Source of the DNA: Microtetraspora glauca
GTDB taxonomy: Bacteria > Actinomycetota > Actinomycetes > Streptosporangiales > Streptosporangiaceae
NCBI GenBank assembly: GCA_001570385.1
Contig: BBYL01000030.1
Span: forward strand, 60,684-124,683
Direction of reading: 5' to 3'
DNA length: 64,000 bases
Below, piece after piece: positions 56,998 through 64,000 of the stretch; within the stretch, counting starts at the first letter, position 1, and each line of letters starts with the position of its first letter. The notes below the pieces were generated by a model. That model worked only from the letters and a program-made list of their open reading frames with translations, was not told where the DNA came from and searched no databases. A program made the translations under genes and the position numbers.

Positions 56998-57789
56998 TGA
57001 TCCATACCCCGAGCGCTGTTCGCGCACGCCGCCGCGGCCCCGGCCGCCATCGCCGCGCGGCTGCGCAGCCACCCTGTCCACTTCACCGTCGCGACCGGCT
57101 CGCGTACCTATCAGGCGACACTCGACGAGGCCGCGCTCGCATCGGTCGTCTACGCGCGCGGCGAGCGGTCTCTGTCGGCGGCGCTGCCCTCCGCGCTCGC
57201 GAACGCCGCGGCCGGGGACCTCGACCCGCTGAAACGCCTCGCCTCGCTCGTGATGCTCGACGTCGCCGGGCTGACGCAGAATCCCGCCTTCAACGCGCCC
57301 ACCTTCGCGGCCGTCATGTGCCACGACTACCCGCGCGCGTTCCGCTACCAGGACCCGCCGCCGGTGCCCGGCCGCGCCGCGGTCTCGGCGGCGCAGCTCC
57401 CGCCGGCGCGCGCGGCCGCGACGCCCACGGTACGCCGCGCGCTCGGGCTCGTCGGCGCGACCGCCGAGGACCTCGCGCAACAGAACGGAGTGGTCCACGC
57501 ATGGGGCGCTGCCAACGGCCTGCGCGGCGGACGTTACGCCGCCGACACGGCGACACCCGGCGCGATCACGCTGACGGCGGTCCGCGTGGTGCGCGACGCG
57601 AGTGTCTCCGGGACGCTGGCGCCCGGCGCCGGTCAGCAGCTCACCGGCACGCTGCTGCTCTCCGGGCCCGGCGTGGCGCCGGGCCGGCTGCAGGTACGGA
57701 TCGCACTGGGGACCGGGGCCGGCCACGCCACCGGCACACTCAGCGGACACGCGGTCGACCTTGACTTCCAGCTCGAAGGCGGGCGATGA
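56998..57789 (+). pseudogene. C-terminal remnant of a secreted alpha/beta hydrolase, 5'-truncated
   Basis: The open frame reads HFTVATGSRTYQATLDEAAL, VVYARGERSLSAALPSALAN and NPAFNAPTFAAVMCHDYPRA, as in the second half of actinomycete secreted hydrolases. It jumps to a terminal beta-sandwich (VVRDASVSGTLAPGAGQQLT; RIALGTGAGHATGTLSGHAV). The N-terminal half with the nucleophile is missing, and the TAP-like segment before the sandwich is shortened. No convincing start exists near 56998. It is probably non-functional. Confidence 0.7.
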
Positions 57790-58165
57790 GCGTCGGCAGC
57801 CGCCCGTTCAGCTCAGCGATCTGCTCCCGACCGCGGCCTTAGTGGGGACACTGTCCCACCCGGCCCAGGCGACCTGAGGCGGCTCGTGCACCACCGGCCC
57901 GAACGGTCCCGCGTGCCATTCGCCTGTGCTCTTCCACGCGCTCCACCCCCGCGCCCTTCGGGGCGCCGTCCGCCGTGCTCTGAGCCGTGCGGCGAGCCTG
58001 CCCGCCCGATCGTCGCGCGATCAACCGGATTTTCCGCCGGCTCCGCGTGTGCGAGGGGCCGCTGCCGGATGCCCGGAAAGCTCGCCCGCGGCCGTTGACA
58101 CAAGATCATCGGAGTAATCCGACCACCCCGTAACACCCGGCGGCAACACGCCGAACGTCTGCTGA
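57790..58165. other. Region without a supported gene
   Basis: About 375 bases between two gene remnants. Short open frames exist on both strands but have no coding-like or recognisable sequence. Nothing further is visible. Confidence 0.35.
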
Positions 58166-58513
58166 GGGCGCCATCACTGGGATAAGAAGAACGGCGACGG
58201 CACCATTACGCGGGTCGAGTGGGGCGGGGACCTGGGGAGCGGGACGCGGTACACACTCATTTACGAAAACCGGGCCGGCACCACCACCACCTCGCCGGCG
58301 CCGTCCGGCGTGCTGACGCCCCGTCGCCCCGGCGGGGTCGTCCCGGATGGATACGACAACCCCGGCGGCATCGGCCCCGGTGGCATCTTCGACTACTACA
58401 TTCCTCCGCCTGCGCCCACTGATTCCTCGGGGGGCGGCGGCAGCCACGACTCCGCCTGCGACGGGGTCTACGTCCCCTGTCCGCCGAGGTCCACCTTCGC
58501 CAACCTGGCCTGA
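58166..58513 (+). pseudogene. 3' remnant of an unknown, probably secreted protein gene
   Basis: An open frame without a start codon reads HHWDKKNGDGTITRVEWGGD, RYTLIYENRAGTTTT and a Gly/Pro-rich tail (GGVVPDGYDNPGGIGPGGIF; CDGVYVPCPPRSTFANLA) with two cysteines. The stop is followed within 8 bases by a perfect strong terminator, so this is the real 3' end of a gene whose 5' part is gone. The family is not recognised. Confidence 0.45.
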
Positions 58514-58520
58514 CCGTCCC

Positions 58521-58552
58521 GAGATCCCCGGGGCCCGTGCCCCGGGGATCTC
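58521..58552 (+). terminator. Strong hairpin terminator
   Basis: A 14-bp perfect stem (GAGATCCCCGGGGC with GCCCCGGGGATCTC) and a CCGT loop, directly after a stop codon. No T-run, as is common in high-GC actinomycetes. The following 58553-58807 shows no gene. Confidence 0.75.
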
Positions 58553-58807
58553 GCGTATGCCTCTGAACCACCGACGGGAAAGACATTGGCCTGGCCGAGC
58601 TGAACCCGGTACGTCCCCGGCGATTGGTGTTCGGCGCAGCAGTCCCACTCGCCGCCTTCCAGCAGAGCTGAGTCCGAGGCGCGGTGCGAGGCCCCCTCCT
58701 TGAGGAGGAGGTCGCGTGCCCGCGGTGCCGATTTCTCGTCCGCGCGACCGAGGCCGCGACCCGGCGACCATTCGTAGCGTCGCTGCCATGAAAGAAGCGG
58801 TGAGCGC

Positions 58808-59719
58808 ATGATCGAAGCGCGCGGACTCACGAAGGTCTACCGAGACACGACGGCCGTGGACGGGCTCGACTTCCGGGTCGAACCCGGGCACGTCACCGGC
58901 TTTCTGGGCCCCAACGGCGCAGGCAAGTCGACCACGATGCGGATGATCCTCGGCCTCGACCGACCCACGTCGGGGTCGGTGAAGGTCAACGGCCGGGAGT
59001 ACCAGGGCCTGGTCTGGCCGCTGCACCAGGTGGGCGCGTTGCTCGACGCGCGGGCGGTGCACCCGGGCCGGTCGGCGTACAACCATCTGCGCAGCCTCGC
59101 CGCGGCGAACGGCATCGCCCGTATCCGCGTTGACGAGGTGTTGGAGACGGTCGGACTGACCGGAGTGGCGCGGAAGCGGGTGGGCGGCTTCTCGCTGGGC
59201 ATGTCGCAGCGGCTGGGGATCGCCGGGGCGTTGCTGGGGGACCCGGGCGTACTGCTGTTCGACGAGCCGGTCAACGGGCTCGACCCGGACGGCATCCTGT
59301 GGATCAGGACGCTGATGCGCTCGCTCGCCGCCGAGGGCCGGACGGTGCTCGTCAGCAGCCACCTCATGAGCGAGATGGCGCTCACCGCCGACCGGTTGCT
59401 GATCATCGGTGAGGGTCGGCTGCTGGCCGACTCCGCAATGAACGAACTGATCGCGCGGCACTCCGCCGGTCGCGTCGAGGTACGCGCGGCCGACCCGCTC
59501 CGCCTCGCCGACGATCTGCGCGCCCGTGGCGGCCGGGTCGAGGCCGGAGCGGACGGCATGCTGCTGGTCATGGGCCTCGGTTCGGTGCGGATCGGCGAAG
59601 CGGCCGCGGCCGGCGGCCACGTCCTGCACCAACTGCGGGATGTCACCGCGTCGTTGGAAGAGGCGTACTTCCGGCTCACCGAGGACAGCGTCACCTACCG
59701 GGCACCGGTACCGGCATGA
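58808..59719 (+). CDS. ABC transporter ATP-binding protein (antimicrobial-peptide exporter type)
   Basis: A 303-residue protein. Walker A GFLGPNGAGKSTTMRMILGL, signature FSLGMSQRLGIAGALLGD, Walker B VLLFDEPVNGLDPDG and switch His in VLVSSHLMSE are intact. The sequence belongs to the bacitracin/lantibiotic exporter ATPase group, with the extra C-terminal domain of about 80 residues. It is the first of five overlapping genes. Export or detoxification of a membrane-active compound sensed by the two-component pair at the end of the operon is the usual theme. Confidence 0.9.
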   Translation: MIEARGLTKVYRDTTAVDGLDFRVEPGHVTGFLGPNGAGKSTTMRMILGLDRPTSGSVKVNGREYQGLVWPLHQVGALLDARAVHPGRSAYNHLRSLAAANGIARIRVDEVLETVGLTGVARKRVGGFSLGMSQRLGIAGALLGDPGVLLFDEPVNGLDPDGILWIRTLMRSLAAEGRTVLVSSHLMSEMALTADRLLIIGEGRLLADSAMNELIARHSAGRVEVRAADPLRLADDLRARGGRVEAGADGMLLVMGLGSVRIGEAAAAGGHVLHQLRDVTASLEEAYFRLTEDSVTYRAPVPA

Positions 59720-60531
59720 GCGCCTCTCCGACGTTCACGGGTTCCGCGCCGCGTGGGACGCGGGTCCGCGCGACCTTGCGCAGCGAATGGATCAAACTGT
59801 GGTCCGTGCGCTCCGTTCCGGTCTCCCTGGTGGCAACTGCCGTCGCGATGCTGCTCGGTGCCTGGCTCCTCGGTGCAGGCTACCAATCGGAGTGGCACGA
59901 GATGGCCGCCTCGGAGCGTACGTCGTTCGACCCTACCTACGCGTGCCTGCAGAGCGCCAATTTGGCGCAGTTGCTCATCGGCGCGCTCGGAGTGTTGACC
60001 GTGACGGGCGACTACGAGACCGGCCTGATCCGCGCGACGTTCACCGCGACGCCGCAGCGCGGGCAAGTGCTGGCCCTCCGTGCGGCGCTCTTCGCAACGG
60101 TCGTGCTACTCCTCGGGGCCACGGTGTCGCTCGCGGCGTTCGCGGTCGGGCAGAGCCAGTTCACCGAGCCCGTGCCGCACGCGACGCTCGGCCAGACCGG
60201 AGTCCTGCGCGCGGTGCTCGGCGTCGGCCTGTACCTGATGCTGATCGCCGTATTCGGCATGGGTCTTGGGGTGTTGACGCGTTCGACCACGCTGGCGTTG
60301 ACCGCGCTCTTCGGGATCCTGCTCATCGTGCCGTCGGTCCTGACCATGCTGCCGGGACGCGGTGCCGAGGGCATTTTGCCGTACCTGCCTGCCGTGGCCG
60401 GCTCCCAGGTGCTGCACGTGGTACGCAGCGGCAACAGCCTCGGCCCATGGCAGGGCACGGCGTTGCTGGCGCTGTACGTGGCGACGACGGGGGCGGCCGC
60501 GCTGGTGATGCTCCGCAGGAGGGATGTCTGA
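59716..60531 (+). CDS. ABC transporter permease (ABC-2 type)
   Basis: A 271-residue protein with six predicted helices. The start MSASPTFTGSAPRGTRVRAT is followed by LRSEWIKLWSVRSVPVSLVA, the hallmark of this permease group. A conserved LTVTGDYETGLIRATFTATP follows. It overlaps the ATPase by 4 bases (ATGA). It is about 35-40 percent similar by eye to the next gene, so the transporter probably has a two-permease heterodimer. Confidence 0.85.
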   Translation: MSASPTFTGSAPRGTRVRATLRSEWIKLWSVRSVPVSLVATAVAMLLGAWLLGAGYQSEWHEMAASERTSFDPTYACLQSANLAQLLIGALGVLTVTGDYETGLIRATFTATPQRGQVLALRAALFATVVLLLGATVSLAAFAVGQSQFTEPVPHATLGQTGVLRAVLGVGLYLMLIAVFGMGLGVLTRSTTLALTALFGILLIVPSVLTMLPGRGAEGILPYLPAVAGSQVLHVVRSGNSLGPWQGTALLALYVATTGAAALVMLRRRDV

Positions 60532-61349
60532 TGTGCGCAGTCATCGAGCGCCGAACGGCCGCCAGGTCGGCACGGCTACGGGCCGCGGTCGTCGCCGAAT
60601 GGATCAAGGTGCGTTCGCTGCGCTCGCTTCCGACGGCCCTGCTCGCGGCGGCAGTCTTCAGCATCGGGCTCGCGGTGCTCGTCTGCGCGAGTTTCCACGC
60701 GCGCTGGGACGCACTGCCCGCCGAACGCCACCGGGCGTTCGATCCGATCGACACCAATCTCGGGTTTCTGCAGATCACTCCGGTGTTCTTCGCATCCCTT
60801 GGCGCGTTGGTGATCACGAGCGAGTACGGCTGCGGCCTGATCCGCGGCACGTTCGCCGCGACCCCACAGCGCGGACTGGTCATCGCCGCCAAAGCGCTGC
60901 TCGTCGGCGTCATCGGGTGGATCGCCGCGACCGCGATCACGTGTGCGGCGTTCCTCCTCGGCCAAGGGCGCCTGGCCGGGGCGGCGCCGCACGTCGGCCT
61001 CGGCAGCCCGGGTGCGGCGCGGGCGGTGCTCGGTGGCGGGCTCTACCTGACCCTGGCCGCCCTGCTGGGCATGTTCGTCGGCGTCCTGGCGCGCAACACC
61101 GCCGTCGCCGTCTCCGGGGTCTTCGCGATTCTCCTCGTCCTTCCGACCATGGTCGATAACCTTCCGCACAAGTTCCTGTGGCGGCTCACCGTGCCGTACC
61201 TGCCGTCCAACCTCGGCCTGTCGGTATGGCACCACGGCCACCTGCCGCCTGATCTGGCACGACCTGGCGTCGGTGTCCTGGGGCTCGTGGCATGGGTCGT
61301 CGCGATCGCGGCCCTCGGCACGGTACGTGTGCGCAAGCGCGATGCGTGA
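60531..61349 (+). CDS. ABC transporter permease (ABC-2 type), paralogue of the preceding gene
   Basis: A 272-residue protein whose ATG overlaps the previous stop by one base (TGATG). It shares with its neighbour AEWIKVRSLRSLPTALLAAA and ALVITSEYGCGLIRGTFAAT, then PQRG. Six helices are seen, with a long C-terminal hydrophobic end. The pair most likely arose by duplication and acts as a heterodimer with the ATPase. Confidence 0.85.
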   Translation: MCAVIERRTAARSARLRAAVVAEWIKVRSLRSLPTALLAAAVFSIGLAVLVCASFHARWDALPAERHRAFDPIDTNLGFLQITPVFFASLGALVITSEYGCGLIRGTFAATPQRGLVIAAKALLVGVIGWIAATAITCAAFLLGQGRLAGAAPHVGLGSPGAARAVLGGGLYLTLAALLGMFVGVLARNTAVAVSGVFAILLVLPTMVDNLPHKFLWRLTVPYLPSNLGLSVWHHGHLPPDLARPGVGVLGLVAWVVAIAALGTVRVRKRDA

Positions 61350-61359
61350 AGGGGCGTCC

Positions 61360-62538
61360 ATGCTGAGCACTGTCAGACACCGCGGACCCCGTGGTGCGGC
61401 CACCGACGCGGCGCTCGCGGCGGCAGTCCTGGGCTGTGTCTCCGTCAGCACCACCGACAGGATCCCGCACTGGCTGCCGCACTATGTCCCCCTTCTGGGC
61501 GGGCTGGCGCAGGCTGTACTCGTCCTGCTGTGGCGGCGGCGCGCGCCGGGCGCCGTCCTCGGAGGCTGCACGATACTCGGGGCCTTCATGATCGCCACCG
61601 GCATTCCTGTGCTGCCTGCCGTTACCGGCACGGCAGTTGCCGCGTACGCGACCGCCGTCTACGGGTCGGCCACGCCCGGGATCGCCGGAGCGGGCGCGGT
61701 GGGGGCCGCAGTCGTTCTCGTCGGGACCACGGCACTGCCCGGATCGCAGAGAGGCCCGACCGGTGACGGCTGGATGGGATCGGTTGCCATGGCGCTGATC
61801 GTCGCGGTCGCCGGGGTGGCGGGGTACGCGGTGCGTACCCGCCGCGCATACGTCGCGGAACTCGAGGAACGCGCGGCCCGCTTGGAGCGCGAGGAAGGCG
61901 AACGCGCCGCGCGCGCCGTGGCCGACGAACGGCTGCGCATCGCCCGCGAACTGCACGACGTCATCGGGCATTCGATCAGTCTGATCGCCGTGCAGTCGGA
62001 GGCGGCCGGTCGATCGATTCGCACCAACCCCGTAGCCGTGCCGGGGTTCCTCACCACCATCTCGGCCAGCAGCCGCGAGGCGCTCGCCGAGATGCGGCGC
62101 GTCTTGGCGGTGTTGCGGCCGGACGGCGACGACGGCGACCTCGAACCCCAGCCCGGCCTCGACGCGTTGCCCGAACTGGTGGCACGCGTCCAAGCCGCGG
62201 GTCTTCCGGTGCGCCTCGACCTCGAACCGCGCGCGCTGCCCTCGGGCGTGGGACTCGCCGTGTACCGCATCGTCCAAGAAGCCCTCACCAACACGCTCAA
62301 ACACGCCGGACCCGCGACCGCCCACGTCACCGTCGCCCGCACGGACAGCGCGGTCATCGTCACCGTCCTCGACGACGGCCGTGGCCCCGACGGACCCGCC
62401 CCGGCCGCCGCACACGGCCTCGTCGGCATGCGCGAACGGGCCGCGATGTACGACGGAACCCTGCACGCCGGACCGGGCCCGCACGGGGGCTTCGAGATCC
62501 GCGCCGTGCTGTCCACGCCCGAAGAGGGGACGCCATGA
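61360..62538 (+). CDS. Sensor histidine kinase (HisKA_3, DesK/NarX-type)
   Basis: A 392-residue protein. The ATG at 61360 has GAAGGGG upstream; another ATG at 61342 is less well placed. About five hydrophobic helices (residues 10-165) without an extracellular sensor loop are followed by a coiled coil. The dimerisation box RIARELHDVIGHSISLIAVQ carries the phospho-His; the N box is QEALTNTLKHAG and the G box VTVLDDGRGPDG. Kinases of this short-loop type often sense membrane stress or transporter activity, which suits the ABC genes just upstream. Confidence 0.9.
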   Translation: MLSTVRHRGPRGAATDAALAAAVLGCVSVSTTDRIPHWLPHYVPLLGGLAQAVLVLLWRRRAPGAVLGGCTILGAFMIATGIPVLPAVTGTAVAAYATAVYGSATPGIAGAGAVGAAVVLVGTTALPGSQRGPTGDGWMGSVAMALIVAVAGVAGYAVRTRRAYVAELEERAARLEREEGERAARAVADERLRIARELHDVIGHSISLIAVQSEAAGRSIRTNPVAVPGFLTTISASSREALAEMRRVLAVLRPDGDDGDLEPQPGLDALPELVARVQAAGLPVRLDLEPRALPSGVGLAVYRIVQEALTNTLKHAGPATAHVTVARTDSAVIVTVLDDGRGPDGPAPAAAHGLVGMRERAAMYDGTLHAGPGPHGGFEIRAVLSTPEEGTP

Positions 62539-63233
62539 CCATCAAGGTCCTCATCGCCGACGACCAGGCCCTCGTGCGCGCCGGGCTGCGCGCGGTCCTC
62601 GACTCCGAACCAGGCATGGACGTCATCGGCGAGGCCGCCGACGGAGCCGATGCGGTCGAGGCAACCCGGCGGCTGCGCCCCGACGTTGTGCTCATGGACG
62701 TACGCATGCCCAGGCTGGACGGTGTATCCGCCACCCGCGCGCTGCTCGGCACACAGACCCCGGTGCCGTGGCGCATCGTGATCCTGACGACGTTTCACCT
62801 CGACGACTACGTGGTCCAGGCCCTGCGCGCGGGCGCGTCGGGGTTTCTGCTCAAGGACTCGACGGCAGATCAACTCGTCGAGGCCGTAAGGGTAATCGCC
62901 GCCGGAGAGGCCATGCTGGCCCCATCCGTCACTCGCCGCCTCTTGGAACGCATGGCCGTCGAACCTGCGCCCACACCCACGGACGGCAGGGACCTGCGCG
63001 AACTGCTGTCCGCACGCGAGACGGACGTGCTCTTGTTGGTCGCCCGCGGCCTGTCGAACGCCGAGATCGCGGCATCACTGCACCTGGCGGAAACCACGGT
63101 GAAGAGCCACGTGCAGAGCGTGCTGCTCAAACTCGGCGTGCGCGACCGGCTCCAGGCCGCGGTCGCAGCGTACGAATCGGGGCTCGTACAGCCGCGTCCC
63201 CGGCCGCCGCGGGCGCACCCGGGGAGCCGCTGA
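62535..63233 (+). CDS. NarL/LuxR-family response regulator
   Basis: A 232-residue protein overlapping the kinase by 4 bases. The receiver domain has the acidic pair IADDQ, phospho-acceptor Asp in VVLMDVRMP, Thr in ILTTF and Lys in LLKDS. The LuxR-type HTH is ELLSARETDVLLLVARGLSN and AEIAASLHLAETTVKSHVQS. It presumably activates the ABC operon that it closes. A basic Pro/Arg tail follows. Confidence 0.92.
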   Translation: MTIKVLIADDQALVRAGLRAVLDSEPGMDVIGEAADGADAVEATRRLRPDVVLMDVRMPRLDGVSATRALLGTQTPVPWRIVILTTFHLDDYVVQALRAGASGFLLKDSTADQLVEAVRVIAAGEAMLAPSVTRRLLERMAVEPAPTPTDGRDLRELLSARETDVLLLVARGLSNAEIAASLHLAETTVKSHVQSVLLKLGVRDRLQAAVAAYESGLVQPRPRPPRAHPGSR

Positions 63234-63585
63234 CCTCGAAACCCCGCCGGGCCCGCCGCATGGTGACGAAGAGGTCCTAACAAAATGATCTCCGTCCGTG
63301 TCCGCGCGGGGGATTCGTAGTGTTGAGTGATCCGGCCGGGCTCAGAGACGAGCTCCAGGCGTTGATGCCGCTCACGCTGCCCTACACCGACGCCCTGACC
63401 GCCCACGGGTTCCGCCGGGGGCGTCAGGGTGACACCGATTGCCCTCGTCGATCCGCCGGCTCCGTAGTGTGCTGGCCCGGCAGCCTTGGCCTCCGTCGGC
63501 GCTGTGACCAGGTGGGGGCTCGATGGATCACGACTGCCAATCCGGGCCCCGGTCGAGGCCCGGACTCGTGAGCGTGCGGGTTCGC
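63234..63585. other. Intergenic region with a hairpin
   Basis: About 350 bases. A possible short frame starts at 63320 (LSDPAGLRDELQALMPLTLP) but becomes non-coding-like after 35 residues; it may be a gene remnant. A terminator-like stem TCCGGGCC (63541-63548) / GGCCCGGA (63557-63564) lies just before the convergent metallopeptidase end. Confidence 0.4.
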
Positions 63586-64000
63586 TCAGCCGTCAATGCG
63601 GTGGGTGGTCCAGAACGATGACAGGTCGACCGAGGTGGCGGCCTGGGCGGCGGCCTTGAACTCGGCGGTGGTCGAGATCCCGTACCAGTGGGCGCCGGCG
63701 TAGTTCCTCAGCAGGTTCTCCATCGCCGTGGTGCCGATCGTGCGCCGCAGGTCGTGCAGCGCGCACTTGCCGTAGGTGTAGACGACGGTTCCGTACCGGC
63801 TCGAGTGGGCGTCCCAGTAGGCCATCGAGTTGCTGATCTTCTCGGCCGACGACTGCCAGGTGACGTTGTTCCAGCAGTTGGTGCCCGAGATGCCGTTGTA
63901 GAGATCGGTGGCGTAGTCGGTGAACGACTCGTCCAGCCACGGGCTGGTGTACTCGTCGTCACCGACGATGCCGTACCACCACTGGTGGGCCAGTTCGTGG
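63586..64000 (-). CDS. M1-family zinc metallopeptidase, C-terminal part (runs off the right edge)
   Basis: The visible 137 codons begin within the active site: HELAHQWWYGIV (HExxH-like zinc motif) and 19 residues later the zinc-ligand Glu in WLDESFTDY. Then follow a Tyr-containing segment SRYGTVVYTYGKCALHDLRR and a short C-terminal helical part ending WTTHRIDG. These are the marks of gluzincin M1 aminopeptidases. The short C-terminus after the active site suggests the smaller actinomycete secreted form, lacking the ERAP1-like domain; the N-terminus is not visible. Confidence 0.87.
   Translation of the reverse strand, partial: HELAHQWWYGIVGDDEYTSPWLDESFTDYATDLYNGISGTNCWNNVTWQSSAEKISNSMAYWDAHSSRYGTVVYTYGKCALHDLRRTIGTTAMENLLRNYAGAHWYGISTTAEFKAAAQAATSVDLSSFWTTHRIDG

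Noticed and set aside
57813..58136. 107-residue minus-strand frame
   Set aside because: Arg/Gly-rich composition without hydrophobic pattern or start signal; typical of non-coding GC-rich DNA.

Overview
This window is high-GC DNA with dense, overlapping genes, many GTG starts, secreted trypsin-like and RHS proteins, actinomycete-type DUF2637, TerB and LuxR/TetR families, and SAF and MobC/relaxase genes. It looks like the chromosome of a filamentous actinomycete (Streptosporangiales or Streptomycetales type). No rRNA or CRISPR was seen. The only tRNA sequence is the 3' half of a tRNA-Pro gene that serves as an attachment site.

Layout. (1) 1-5.45 kb: a secreted RHS/YD-repeat protein broken by a frameshift and running off the left edge, and a secreted trypsin-fold protein whose catalytic serine position is aspartate. 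(2) 5.5-26.3 kb: an integrated, probably mobilizable element. It holds an XRE repressor with a palindromic divergent promoter, a DUF2637 membrane protein, a primase, a small superinfection-immunity-like membrane protein, a zinc-ribbon HTH regulator, a GNAT enzyme, a large membrane-anchored BTAD-protein-like gene, a relaxase with MobC, and a candidate oriT made of two nested inverted repeats. It also carries a three-gene cassette (TerB-domain protein, AAA ATPase, DEAD helicase fused to a DEDDh exonuclease), a decayed second primase copy, an SAF protein, and a tyrosine integrase next to a tRNA-Pro 3' end. (3) 26.5-31 kb: the remains of a second element (P-loop kinase, damaged integrase, Xis-like ORF, and an adenine methylase and an XF1762-family protein that both lack their middles) run into a broken dipeptide ABC system. 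(4) 31-54 kb: a catabolic region with two S9 peptidases, an Eis-like acetyltransferase, hydroxyacyl-CoA dehydrogenase, thiolase, acyl-CoA synthetase, an AtzG/amidase pair, an amidohydrolase, a CaiB/BaiF CoA-transferase, a DUF35/thiolase-like pair, a complete dipeptide ABC importer, an SDR dehydrogenase and two TetR regulators. (5) 54-58.5 kb: an IS remnant, a DedA protein and three damaged secreted-protein genes. (6) 58.8-63.2 kb: a five-gene ABC exporter and two-component operon. An M1 metallopeptidase runs off the right edge.

The most interesting content is the TerB / ATPase / helicase-exonuclease cassette at 16.05-22.48 kb. Its gene order and domains match the Shango type of phage-defence system as I recall it, and it sits as cargo beside the relaxase genes of the element. 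A second theme is gene damage. At least six genes carry internal losses, and several more carry single-base frameshifts or a nonsense codon. These are either genuine decay around integration sites or sequence and assembly errors, so reads should be checked before any of these genes is interpreted.
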